The notes under the pieces: model-generated | Told to the model about the DNA's origin: nothing | Databases searched by the model: none | Seen by the model: only the letters and a program-made list of their open reading frames with translations | Part shown: positions 35,960-46,811 of the stretch, piece by piece | Numbering within the stretch: the stretch's first letter is position 1 | How the letters are laid out: every line of letters begins with the position of its first letter | Program-made: the position numbers and the translations under genes | From: Marsupella aquatica | Taxonomy: Eukaryota; Marchantiophyta | Assembly: GCA_973895155.1 (NCBI GenBank) | Contig: OZ316899.1 | Span: 16,616,001-16,680,000 of the forward strand | Reading direction: 5' to 3' | Length of the DNA stretch: 64,000 nt

Positions 35960-38797
35960 ATGACTGAACCTACGCCAAGGGAGGAAAGAGCGATTCAACG
36001 GGAGAGAGCTCGTCTGCAGCAGCTCGCCGGGTGGCATGATACACAGCGACTGAGAGGGGTAGAAAGAGCTGGTAGCTCCGAAGCTGGAAGTGGCGTCGAA
36101 GAAGACATACTAGAAGAAGAGTCGGTAGGAAGAAACGAGTACCCAACCGACATGGGGGAACCAGAGGCACGGCCAGACGAGAGGCCAGGGACCAGACTGA
36201 GCCAACGGTCGTGCATTCATTACAAGGCATTTCATGGGAGAGGAGATGAGGATCCGGACGAATGGTTGGATGATTTCGAGGGAACCGTTGCAGCAAATGG
36301 AGAATCGGCCATCAAGATGCAGATTCTTCCCGGCCTGTTCAAGGGTGAGGCTAGGCCTTGGTACAAAGCATTGGATGTGGAAGATCAAGCCATCTGGGAT
36401 ATCTTCAAAACACTATTTGTTAAGGAGTTTCAACCCATTGGAACTTCAGAACTAGCAGTGCTGAAGTTGGGACGACTTTGGTTCAAGGAGAACAAATCCT
36501 TCAGGAAGTTCTTGCAACGCTTTCAGAAACTGGTAAGACGTACAAAGACCAATGCATCTGAAGGTATGCAACTTCAATGGTTGGTGAATGCTTTGCCACA
36601 GAAGATGAGTTTTGCAATTAGGAAGGAGAACCCAGAGACTTTAGCCGAGGCAATTAAAGATATTCAATTATACATTAATGCAGATATCACAAGCCGAAAG
36701 AAACAGCTTAAGTCTGAGAGTTCCTCATCGGAGGAAGGATCACCCCATAAGAAAAAGGATAATAAAAAGAAACACTCTAAGAAGTCAAGAAGTGATAACT
36801 CAAGCTCGGATAGTGGAAGTAGCAAGAGTGAGTCATCCTCTAGTTCTAAAGAAGAAAAAACTAGGAAAAGGAGGGGCAAAAGAAGAGGGAAGACGAAAGT
36901 CAAGCTGGAGGCTAAACCACCAGATAACATCGTAGCCCTTACCGAGCAGCTTAAAGCTATAATAGCAGAGGTAAAACCAAAGAAGAAGGTAGTGCAGGAG
37001 GATAGCTCTGTATGGTGTGCCTTATGTTATAAAACCGAACACCATAAAGATGCATGTCCTAAGCTCAATAGTAGTCATGTTCGGCATGTGGCTGAAGTCA
37101 GACCATGTCAGGGAGAAGTAGAGTACTTTCAAGGAGATGCCGCTGATAGTGTTTTCGGCATCAGTGAGACTGGAGCACGAGACCTATCCAACCGACCTGC
37201 ATCTCTCTGGTCAGGATTAAGGAACAATCCAGGAGAGATGTATCCTCGGATTATTCAGAATCCGTCAGTACCTCCTAGGCCGAATGTGCAAAGATTTGCG
37301 GCATGCTATAATTGTGGTCAACCTGGCCATTTTGCTAGAGAATGCCCGAATACACGCAAACAAGGTGATGGACAGCCAGCTCAGGTATGTATGGGATGCC
37401 GACAGGAGGGTCACATGCTAGGACAATGTCCTACTTGGTTGGCGGGATTGGCCGCAAATCATAAGCTCTTGCCGGTCAAGGTCTTGCCGCCAGGTACTAC
37501 CCCAGGAGGAGTTCAATCAACCATATCGAACTCGGATGGCAAGTGGATGTCGAGGCAGAATTTGGACCTTCTGATGATGAGACCGAGGCCCTATCAACAT
37601 TTTCAGAAGAGGATATGGATCGTGATTGCTACCGGGTCTCTACTCGATCAACCAGAAGGAAGGAAAGGTGGGATGGGCTGGCCAAAAATAAAGGGAAGGT
37701 TCAGGAAGAAAAGATCGACTCTTCGTCAACATCAACGGAAGGAGAAGGAAGGGCACCGTCAACACAGGCAAGCCATGAGCCCACCAGTGAGCCCAATCCT
37801 TCACAGGACAGCGACTTATCGAGACCACCCTAAGTTGTTCTACCCATCTATCACGGCTAGTGTTAAGGAACAACTGCGAGAATTAGAAACCCTGGAGAAT
37901 ACTGAAGCCATAGCCAAGGATATGAAACGAGCAAAAGCATTGTTTGCTTTGGAAGATCCAACGGCTGTGGGGACTAGCGTGACACCACTGGAGAAGCCGA
38001 TAGTTCCCTATGACCTGGCTAAAGATGTACTAGAATCTAGAGTCTCGGCAACAGTAGGTCAACTATTGAAAAATAGCCCGTACTTCCAGAAGCAGTTAAG
38101 AAAAGCGATCCTCGGCAAGCCAAGATTACCCAAGGTAGCGACCAGATCCGATGTACTAATGATAGAAGAAGATCAAGGAGCCCCAGCATTACCATTAGTG
38201 ATTCAAGGAGAAATATTACTACGGGTACCCATCGATGGAGGATCAGGGGTATGTATTATGATTGATTCAACAGCAAAGGGGTGGGGTCTAACACCGGAAA
38301 TGACTGGAAGAGTGTTGAACATGGCCAATGGGTATCAGGTCATTTCCACGGGAGTGTTAACTGGCATCAAGACAGAGATAGGAGGTATCTTCTTTAGCAT
38401 TAACTATGTAGTAATGAAGCCGATAAATCCTACATCATTCCGGCTATTGATTGGTAGGCCGTGGCTATACCTAGCCAAGGTAATAGAGGATTGGGGTAAG
38501 AAGGAGTTCACTTTTGTGACCCCCTCTATCACGGTATCCTGGGATACCAAGGATGACCGCAGAAGAAACATCAGGGAGGTAGACAGGTACGACAGTGGAC
38601 TGGAATCAGCCGATGAGGTACGATGGTTAGAATGCCTCGCTGACCAAACCGAAGAAAGTGTCTTTGGACCAGAGGTGTCCCCCAGCGGACTATGGCAAGA
38701 ACCTATGGAGAATGACTTGGAGGATTGTGAAGACAAAGCCGAGGACTGCTTTGCCATAGAGTCCACCTTTTTAGCTGCAATTCCGGAAGTAAGCTAG
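35960..38797 (+). CDS. Gag-protease polyprotein of A2
   Basis: 945 residues from the ATG at 35960. Residues about 90-240 form a capsid-like Retrotrans_gag region; a Ser/Lys/Glu-rich linker covers about 255-325. Three CCHC knuckles follow: CALCYKTEHHKDAC (about 354), CYNCGQPGHFAREC (about 449) and CMGCRQEGHMLGQC (about 477). Protease has PIDGGSGVCIM near 757, with D-G-G instead of D-T/S-G. Two opposite indels (near 37518 and 37820) put about 100 residues out of the ancestral frame; the acidic segment kept in A1 is readable at 37543-37833 in another frame. The TAG at 38795-38797 is CAG in A1, so the original end lay near 38910. Likely non-functional despite its length. Confidence 0.85.
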   Translation: MTEPTPREERAIQRERARLQQLAGWHDTQRLRGVERAGSSEAGSGVEEDILEEESVGRNEYPTDMGEPEARPDERPGTRLSQRSCIHYKAFHGRGDEDPDEWLDDFEGTVAANGESAIKMQILPGLFKGEARPWYKALDVEDQAIWDIFKTLFVKEFQPIGTSELAVLKLGRLWFKENKSFRKFLQRFQKLVRRTKTNASEGMQLQWLVNALPQKMSFAIRKENPETLAEAIKDIQLYINADITSRKKQLKSESSSSEEGSPHKKKDNKKKHSKKSRSDNSSSDSGSSKSESSSSSKEEKTRKRRGKRRGKTKVKLEAKPPDNIVALTEQLKAIIAEVKPKKKVVQEDSSVWCALCYKTEHHKDACPKLNSSHVRHVAEVRPCQGEVEYFQGDAADSVFGISETGARDLSNRPASLWSGLRNNPGEMYPRIIQNPSVPPRPNVQRFAACYNCGQPGHFARECPNTRKQGDGQPAQVCMGCRQEGHMLGQCPTWLAGLAANHKLLPVKVLPPGTTPGGVQSTISNSDGKWMSRQNLDLLMMRPRPYQHFQKRIWIVIATGSLLDQPEGRKGGMGWPKIKGRFRKKRSTLRQHQRKEKEGHRQHRQAMSPPVSPILHRTATYRDHPKLFYPSITASVKEQLRELETLENTEAIAKDMKRAKALFALEDPTAVGTSVTPLEKPIVPYDLAKDVLESRVSATVGQLLKNSPYFQKQLRKAILGKPRLPKVATRSDVLMIEEDQGAPALPLVIQGEILLRVPIDGGSGVCIMIDSTAKGWGLTPEMTGRVLNMANGYQVISTGVLTGIKTEIGGIFFSINYVVMKPINPTSFRLLIGRPWLYLAKVIEDWGKKEFTFVTPSITVSWDTKDDRRRNIREVDRYDSGLESADEVRWLECLADQTEESVFGPEVSPSGLWQEPMENDLEDCEDKAEDCFAIESTFLAAIPEVS

Positions 38798-38856
38798 TTG
38801 GATGAAACGGCTAAGAGGGGAGCTATACCCGTGATGGTGGATTTTCCTCAAGCGTT

Positions 38857-40767
38857 GTGGCAGAGCCGGCAGGATCCACAACGCCGTCTATCATTGGCAA
38901 GCAATTAAATACCAAGGTATCGACATACAAGCCGATTACGAGGGCAGAACAAATTGAGGCCCTATTAGAAGTCGGGAGAGCACAGCGGCCTGACCCTCAG
39001 GAGGAAGAGGTGGAAGAGGTGGAAGAGATGCACAGACACAATCCAGAGCCGAGGCAGGAAGGGAAGCCGACTACCAATTCAAAACCGAATAGACCGGCAA
39101 GGAGACAATCTGTGGGCACCAAGGGAGAAACCGACTCGGCTAGTACAGCCGAGATTCCAGTTTATGGAGGTATGAGACTGGAGAGGCTGGAAGCCGAGCT
39201 GGACCCGAATTTGAAGAAGCAGATTAATATGATCCAAGCACGGCAATATCGGAAGCTCGACTTAGGAGAAGGAAGGGAACTGAACTTAGGGAGAGACCTA
39301 GCACCTGAGCTTGAGAAAGAGATCAATGACTTACTGATTGAATTTCAGGATGTGTTTGCATGGAGTCACCAAGATCTAAAGGGAGTAGATCCAACAGTAG
39401 GGGAACATTGAATTGATCTCATGTTAGGAGCCAAATCATTCAGACAACCAATTCGAAGGATGAATCCTAAGTATTCCCTGATGGTCAAAACAGAAATCGA
39501 CAAATTAGTGGAAGCCGGATTCATCACTCCAGTCTTGCATTCAGACTGGGTGTCTCCAATTGTGATAGTACCTAAGAAAGCTGGACCCGATGGTCAACCC
39601 AAGATCCGTGTTTGTCAGGATTACAGAAAGTTGAATGAGGCTACGTTGAAAGATCATTTTCCTTTACCCTTTACTGATATGGTGTTAGACATGGTAGCCA
39701 GTCATGAACTATATTCATTCATGGATGGGTACTCTGGTTATAACCAAATCAGGATTAGGCAGGAGGACCAAATCAAGACGGCCTTCATCACGGAATGGGG
39801 GATCTATGTCTTCAATCGTATGCCGTTTGGACTCTGTAACGCACCAGCTATGTTTCAACGATTGATGGTGAACATTTTCCATGATTACTTGAGAAAGTTC
39901 ATGGAAATCTTCATTGATGACTTTGCAGTATTCGGGAAGGCATCAAAGCATGCTAAATACCTAAGGAAGACCTTCATGAGATGCAGAGAGGTAGGTCTCA
40001 AGTTACATCCAGATAAATGTTTCTTTGGGGTAACAGAGGGTGTGCTACTAGGTCACAAGGTATCAAAGAAGGGCATCGAGATTGACAAAGGTAAGCTAGC
40101 AGTATGGCTTGACATCATGCAACCTAAGAACATAAAGGATGTAAGATCCTTCTTGGGTTGCATTGGGTATTATCGCCGGTTTATTAAAGATTTTGCCAAA
40201 CTAGCTTTACCATTAACCAACATGCTCAAGGCAGGCGCAGACTTTGAACCCACACCAGAAAGAGTAACAGCTGTGGTGGAATTAAAGCAAAAGTTAGTGG
40301 AAGCCCCAGTCATGATAGCACCAGACTGGAACAAGGAATTTCATGTCTTTGTAGATGTCTCAAGCTTCTGTATCAGCTCAGTACTAAGTCAGTTGGATGA
40401 GAAAGGGAGGGACCATCCCATATACTTTGCAAGCCGTTAGCTTGTCGATGCCGAATGGAACTACTCCACCACAGAAAGAGAAGCATTAGGAGTCATTTAT
40501 TCATGTAAAAAGTTTAGGCATTATTTGCTAGGGTACAAGGTAATCTTTCATACCGATCATGAAAGTTTGAAGTACCTAGTAAATAAGCCGGACCTTACAG
40601 GCAGGGTAGCAAGATGGATTTTGCTATTACAGGAGTTTGACTACGAGTTAAAGATCAAACCGGGGAAGCTACACGCCAATGCCGACTTCTTTTCAAGGAT
40701 CACAGGTGAACCTGCCACGGATTGCATCGATGATTCCCCGACGAGGAGCTATTTTTTGTGGAAATAG
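38857..40767 (+). pseudogene. Pol: RT and RNase H of A2
   Basis: The frame is -1 relative to gag-protease. It contains the linker, RT (HSDWVSPIVIVPKKAGPDG; MPFGLCNAPAMFQRLM; FIDDFAVFG at 39909-39935; SFLGCIGYYRRFIKDFAKL) and RNase H (VFVDVSSF; YSTTEREALG; HTDHESLKYLVNK). Two stops interrupt it: TGA at 39409-39411 (CAA in A1) and TAG at 40438-40440 (CAG in A1). A 4-bp loss near 40733 shifts the frame into integrase at 40758. All RT and RNase H catalytic acids are present. The GIEIDKGKLAVWL and ILLLQEFDYEL blocks fit the Tat/Athila side of Ty3. Confidence 0.9.
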
Positions 40768-42110
40768 CTGATACATGGTACTCGGAGATTTTGCAATTTC
40801 TCAGCACGTCCAGATTACAGCCAGGGCTAACCCGAGAACAAGCCGCAGTCTTTCTGCGGAAGGTCAGACAGTATCAGTACATTAAGGGTGTACTACACAG
40901 GTATGGAATCAATGGCACTTTTCAAAGGTGTTTAGAAAAGGGAGAGGTAAAACGAGTCTTACGGGCTATGCATGGAGAAGAGGCCGGAGGACATTTTGCT
41001 CCAGTAACCACTTCTAAAAAGATATTAAATGCCGGTTACTGGTGGCCCACCTTGCACAAGGAAGTCTATCAGTTCATCAAACAATGTGATCCCTGTCAGC
41101 GAGCAGGAGGACCAAGGGCGTCTACAAGACATCCATTGCACCCTATTCTACCTCTGGCACCATTTGAGAAGTGGGGTATTGATTACATTGGACCGCTGAA
41201 ACCATTAACCCATCCTCGGAGAAACAAGTATATAATCCTGGCCACGGATTATGCAACTAAGTGGGTGGAGGCCAGACCGACAACGAAGGATGATGCAATT
41301 ACTACAGCTCAATTTCTGTATGAGCAGATCTTCACCAGGTATGGAGCACCCCTAGAATTAGTTAGTGATAGAGGAACCCATTTTCTGAATGATATAATTA
41401 GTCGTTTAAATGAGCAGTATTTAGTTAGACATAGGCCTACTACTCCTTACCACCCAAAGGCAAATGGATTGACAGAACGAGCCAATGGGATTATAGGAAA
41501 GATATTGAACAAGACAGTAGCTCAGAACAAACTCGATTGGGGTGATAAATTGTTTGCTGCTGGTTTTGCTTACAATTTAGCCTATAAATCCACCACTGGA
41601 CATACACCCTTTTTCTTAACCTTTGGACAAGAAGCTCTGGTACCCATGCAACTTGAGATACCGACATTTCAAGTTACAATTGAGGAAAGAGTCTCAGAGG
41701 AGGAAAGCCTGAAAGAGCGAGAATATAGATTAGAAGCTTTAGAGGAGGCAAGAATGATTTCAGCCGAGAGAGTAGAATATAGACAGAATACCATGAAGCA
41801 GCAGTATGATAAAAAGTTGAAAGTAGTTAGTATTCACACAGGAGATCTTGTATTACTTTATGACAGTAGGTATAGTAGGTTTCCAGGGAAGCTTTACACT
41901 CGCTGGTTAGGACCTTTCAGGGTATCAAAGAAGTTCCCCAACGGCTCTGTGCAATTGGCCAACATTACCGGAGAGGTGTACCCAGTTCGTATTCACTACG
42001 ACCGCCTCAAGAAATACTATATGGACGAAGATGAAGTTGTTCGCGAGGACGCTTCACAATTAAGTGGGGAGCTATGTGATGCCAAGCCAGGAATCACTGG
42101 GCTAGTTTAA
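40758..42110 (+). CDS. Integrase of A2
   Basis: 450 open residues after the frameshift. The HHCC zinc module (HGEEAGGHFAP ... QCDPCQRAGG) is followed by the rve core with D in WGIDYIGPL, D in LVSDRGTHFLND and E in GLTERANGIIG, all intact. A coiled linker (EERVSEEESLKEREYRLEA) and a C-terminal FPGKLYTRWLGPFRV module end the protein. The last codons overlap the right LTR, which begins at 42075. The purine-rich AAGTGGGGAGCTA just before it is the likely polypurine tract. Integrase joins element DNA to the chromosome; here it is intact but fed by a broken pol frame. Confidence 0.9.
   Translation: MEIADTWYSEILQFLSTSRLQPGLTREQAAVFLRKVRQYQYIKGVLHRYGINGTFQRCLEKGEVKRVLRAMHGEEAGGHFAPVTTSKKILNAGYWWPTLHKEVYQFIKQCDPCQRAGGPRASTRHPLHPILPLAPFEKWGIDYIGPLKPLTHPRRNKYIILATDYATKWVEARPTTKDDAITTAQFLYEQIFTRYGAPLELVSDRGTHFLNDIISRLNEQYLVRHRPTTPYHPKANGLTERANGIIGKILNKTVAQNKLDWGDKLFAAGFAYNLAYKSTTGHTPFFLTFGQEALVPMQLEIPTFQVTIEERVSEEESLKEREYRLEALEEARMISAERVEYRQNTMKQQYDKKLKVVSIHTGDLVLLYDSRYSRFPGKLYTRWLGPFRVSKKFPNGSVQLANITGEVYPVRIHYDRLKKYYMDEDEVVREDASQLSGELCDAKPGITGLV
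42061..42074 (+). promoter_or_regulatory. Polypurine tract of A2
   Basis: TAAGTGGGGAGCTA abuts the LTR start TGTGATGCC at 42075. It is purine-rich and in the right place to prime plus-strand synthesis. Confidence 0.5.
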
Positions 42111-42450
42111 AGGGAAAAGGGAAGTGTACCCTAGAAACACCTTAGTATAGTTACATAAATAAGGAAAATATAAACAATTAAGGGTGACTATGGAACCCGA
42201 ACTGAGGCCGGAAGTAAGGACGCCAGGGGAGAGAACACGATTAGGGTTAGGGCACGCTAAGTGCCGGCGGCTAGGGGTAACCAACGGGAGGGAGAACCAG
42301 AGGAGGAGAGGGGTAAGGACCGCTCGCGAGGAATAGTAGCTCATTTGCAAGCACGAACTGAGCAGGCGACTACGGGCGGCCAACTACTGTCAACTGCTTA
42401 GGCAAGCGCTCAGGGTGGGAATAGATACCGACTATCAACTCGAGAAGGGT

Positions 42451-45400
42451 ATGAGCAACGTCAATCAAGCGGCACATTTTTGGGGATGCCTGTTCGAACG
42501 GGCAACTGAGTACATTGGGACTTACGAGGACGCAGAATCGGAGAGAGCAGCTCGAGAACGGCAGGAGCTCGCCCGATTGTGGGAGCTGCAAAAAGCTGCC
42601 TTCTTAGGACGAGAACTCATCAAGGCTGAATTCCTGTGGACGCCTACTGGCAACGAGCTAGATGACCTGCTGTTTTGCGAAGACAGAGTCGTCGGCATCC
42701 GAGAAGCCATCAAACGCTGCAACGACATACACTGGGAGTTGAAGGGTAGCACGGAGGGGTGGACAAAGGCAACCATGCTAGGAGAGACATCCATGACAGC
42801 CGAGATGAAGAGGAAGGGGAACAACAACGAAGAGGCCACCCCGACAAAAAGAACGCGGTCGGCGGCACCAAAGAAGCCAGCAGAACAACAGAGCAGGAGG
42901 CAAAGAGAAGCCGAGGAGGAGGAGGTCGACCCCATCAATGCCATTCCAACAAACAATGACACCTGGAAAGGCTGGGCGGCGACCCTACCGGAGGAAGTGC
43001 AATTATACTTTGCACGGGAGGAGGATGCATGCTTTACAGCCATGCAGACCAAGAAGTACCAAGGCTTCATGGCCGGATCCGGCTTGGAAGCCTTCGTAAG
43101 ATTACCATGGCTGAAGCCGGAGGTGCTGGACTCAGACTTGTTAGAATTCGTGGGATCATGGGAACCCGAGACCAATTCCACGAGGGTGTATGGGAAGGAT
43201 TTCTATCTCACTCCCCGGGTGATTGCTGAAGTGTTTGGCTTGCCGATGGGTAATAAGACCAAGGTTGATACCAGGAAGACCTTACCTGACAAGGAGTTTC
43301 GGTCGTTCCCAGGACCATCAACAAAGAATGGCTTCTTCCGGAACACCTGCACCAACCCGCATATCGGAGAGATGATCGATTTCTTGCGGGTGACCATGCA
43401 CTATAACTTGCCGAGGGTAGAGATCGGCAAGGCTTAGGTCTACCTAGCAGAAAGGCCAGACCCAAGCCGGGATTACAACGGGTACCTCCTCAACCAACTG
43501 AAGAAGATCTTGAAGGAGGAACAACAGGTGATCGGCGCGGGAAGCGTGTCCCGGCTTGGCTATCACATGCCGCTATTGTGCCGGTATGCCAGAAGTCAAA
43601 TCTTTGCCCCAGTACTTCCCCTATCGGCAAGAGCACCGGAGGAGGTCCCGAAGCAGAGGCCGGCACCAGAGAAGCCCAACCAGCCCGACAGTCCGACAAT
43701 CGAGCAGGTGTTTAGACCAAGGAAAGAAGACTTGCCGATGCAGCAACAGGCATGCAGAATCTGCTGAAATTGCTAGAGAAGGAAAGGAGAATGGTTCCGG
43801 CAACGGCAACAACAATGGCACCAATACAGAACGCTGCCCCAGAAGCCGACCTAAGCCGGCTTACAAGGGAAAACCCCTTTACTGGAGTCAAGGAGAGAGG
43901 GAGGCCGGAACACGAGCCGGGAGTCCGGATGTATGTAGGAGCCTCAAGTCCCGAAGCCGAGGAAAAGCAGGCAGTAGCTCGCGGCCACGACAAGGAGAAC
44001 AAGAGATCAACATGGAAGCCGGAGGAGGAACCAAGACCGGTGAGAGGTGAAGCCGTGTTCACGACAAAACCAGGAGAACAGCGGGAGAAGCCGGTAGTCC
44101 AAGCCGAGGAGGAGGCAGTAGAGGACTACAGCAATGATGACTCCGGCTACGGGTCGGATCATCATGTTCCAGGAGTAAGGACCTGTGGCCGGTTCATCCC
44201 CACGCTCCCAAGAGTAGTTCAAGGAGACCCAAGCCAGCAGAGCAGCCCCGAGTCTCCCCCACCAGATGTCGCTCCCCTGAGCTTTGACGGCATAAAACAG
44301 ACGGCGCAGGAATTTTAGGAGCGAATCAGGGAGGAAGAGGAGGCAGCCCTGGCTAGGGAAAAGGATTTACCAGGAGGAGAATGGCTAGAGGACATCAGGC
44401 GGCTTGCAGAAAAACAAAGCAACCCTCTTGCCACCGTAGAAGAAATCCGCAAGACGGCTTGGGAGCAGAGGCTACGATGGTTGATGCCAATGACTTCTAG
44501 TTACTCCACCTATGCTAAGGATAGAGCCATGGAGTACGGGGAAATGTGTGGAGAGCTGGCGCTCAGCATCTTTGGGGAGGAGTTGGAGCAAGGACCCTTT
44601 TTCCAGAGGGAGATGTTGGAGAAGCGCCAATTAGAAGAAGCGGTGGCTTTGGAAAGAAGCAAGAAGGATGAGGTCATCCATCGGCTTAGGGCAAGAGAAG
44701 CCAAAATCAAAGACCTGAGGGTGGCCAAGAAAGCCCAAGATGAGCTACGGATTAAGCGGCATGAGCTAAATATCATGCAGGGCCAATTGGATACCGCACA
44801 GTCTGATAATCGGATTATCGAGAATAAACTGACTCGAACCCAAGGAGAGTTGGCCGATGCGATCAAGGAGCGGGAGAAGTGGAAGTGAGAGCTGAGGGAT
44901 GCAGAGGAGGCCCACATAACGGCCAACAACCGGGCCATGGCGGAGACCCAGAGAAGGGAAAGGGCATTGAAGGGGGAGCTCAAGGTTATCCGCGGAGCCC
45001 TTGAGAAGAAGGAGGCCGAGTTAGGGAAATCCTATCAACGGATTATTGCGCTGCAGCAGGAGCTTGCATCCCTGACGGCCAGCTTCAAAGCCGACCTGCG
45101 TGAGAAGGACAATATGCTCGATCAGACTTACGCCAAGATGAACCAGATGGAGTCTTTCATCATTGCAGAGCTCGACAAGGAGTTAAGAGCGACCCAGGAG
45201 GAGAGAGCTGCATTTAAAAAGGAATTGGAGGAAGCCCAGAAGGAGCTGGAGGAGGCGCGCAAGGACCTGGACGAAGTGCAGGAGGAGTTGGAGGAAAGCA
45301 CGCGGAAGCTAGAGAACTTACAACGACAAGCCGACAACCAAACGGAGCGGCTGAAGAAACAAGACGCAGTATTTAAGTGCTTGACTTCATCAGGGCCAAC

Positions 45401-45911
45401 TCAAATTGAGGCCACTAAGTTACCAGGAGTGGTACTGGCCGAAGGACAAACCGCGCCATTTGCACCAGTGCCGGAAGTAAGTGAGAAGGGGAAGGGGCCA
45501 ACTGCCAAACCAAAAAAGAAGAAGAAACGGAAACCTTCAGGGTCAAGGAGTAATACGGCTCCACAGGCCGTGGTGACCATGGAGGTAAACCCAGCACCGA
45601 CCTCAGGCAGGATTACGACAGAGGCTCCAACTACCCTAGAAGAAGGGGATGACAAAGCCGAGGCCAGGATACTCGGTAATGAAGCCGAGGCTGAGGCCGT
45701 AGCCGAGGCTGAGGCCGTAGCCGAGGCTGAGGCCGTAGCCGAGGCTGATGTTGAAGCCGATACCGTAGCCGATGCCGGGGGTGGACCCAGTCAGGCCGAT
45801 GGAGAGTTGACTCAGTCAAGGACAGGTAATCTGTCAGAGAACGAACCTACGACAGTGGCTGAGGAGGAAGCATTGGGGGCATCCACTGAGGAACAGACAC
45901 CGCTGCCATGA
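42451..45911 (+). pseudogene. LTR-encoded PMD-like / coiled-coil protein (right LTR, full length)
   Basis: I start at the ATG opening MSNVNQAAHFWGCLFERATE; frame extension upstream is disputed by indels. Order: a helical N-terminus; a basic linker (MKRKGNNNEEATPTKRTR); a PMD-like region at about 43010-43530 (KYQGFMAGSGLEAFVRLPWL; YLTPRVIAEVFGLPMGNK; EMIDFLRVTMHYNLP); a Pro-rich linker; LADAATGMQNLLKLLEKE; and a coiled coil of about 300 residues with an Ala/Glu tail. Lesions are TAG at 43435, a frameshift near 43750, TAG near 44318 and TGA near 44888. Original length was at least 1,150 residues. There is no Gag, Pol or Env motif. In host plants PMD proteins act in gene silencing and meristem maintenance, which makes this cargo notable. 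Confidence 0.7.
45685..45765 (+). repeat. 18-bp coding minisatellite in the LTR gene
   Basis: GCCGAGGCTGAGGCCGTA is repeated about four times in frame, encoding AEAEAV units in the acidic tail. The left and middle LTR copies have far fewer units, so the array expanded recently. Confidence 0.85.
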
Positions 45912-46811
45912 CGGTGGTGGAGGGCCGCTCCTTTCAAGGAGGGCGGACGTGGAGGGAGGAGGCGTGAGTGGGCAGGGCGGGCTCAGATCTCTAAGTTTAG
46001 GATTAGGATCAGGACCAGGAGGCGGCCCTGACACTTAGCTTAGTGGGATTGCGGTTCCACTGGTAAGAGCAACACTTGTACTCCTGCCTCGCTGTACATA
46101 GGTAGATTCAGTTAGGTAGATTAGGCTTACGCTGCAAAGAATTAGGCGGATCCACTACCAGGATAAGTACCTGGGCAGCGGGGAGCTCAGGGCCTCTTCT
46201 TTAGCAAGTTTTTAGTTGCACCAGCCGGGCTGGGATCAAGTAGTAAGAAAAGCTCTCGGTTAGTCATACAGTGACCCTTGTGTATATTCATGTTTCCTCA
46301 TGCCTAAGAGCTGAATAGAGTTGGCCTCACGGCTTAGTTCACAGAGCTTGTGTATGAGATGTACTGTTTGTATGGCAAGTGCATGGTATGACTCAGTCAG
46401 AAGGAGTCATTTTGCTATTTGTGTGTCGCATTAACTTGTGTGAAGAGTGCCCACATCAACTAATAGATGAAGGAAAGTAAGCAAGGGAGTGAGAGTTGGA
46501 TGTGTCGAGTTGAGAGAGGTCTTAGCGGCTTAACCAAGCCTATTGGGGATCATTCCGGCGGCGGAATCCAAATATACCTAACAAGAAGGAGGGGAAGACA
46601 AGGGAAGGCCTAGATTAGGCCGGCTACGTATCTCATGACCCGATGAAGGATCTGTCCAGTATATGTGTGTAAGATGTTAATAGTATTAGTAGAAGGAGGT
46701 TAGCAGCGTCCCATGCCACTAAGCCGCTAAGCCTCGCCAAGCGTGAAACCTGCGGGAATCGGCTTGTGAAGGGGGGTTTCTGGGGTTTAGGGAGCCATGG
46801 GACGCACCACA

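Larger units (their letters stand above)
42075..46811 (+). repeat. Family-A LTR (right copy, 4,737 bp)
   Basis: This is the most complete LTR, from TGTGATGCCAAGCC to GGGACGCACCACA. It contains the whole LTR-encoded reading frame (42451-45911). 42111-42450 and 45912-46811 hold no other gene; the tail has a conserved non-coding stretch shared by all copies. It is followed directly by element C sequence (GCTGT..., a possible TSD whose left partner is outside the window). Confidence 0.9.

Noticed and set aside
42451-45911. LTR coiled-coil protein as a host gene (for example myosin or SMC-like)
   Set aside because: Present in every family-A LTR copy at the same position, including the inverted one; coiled-coil similarity alone is not informative.
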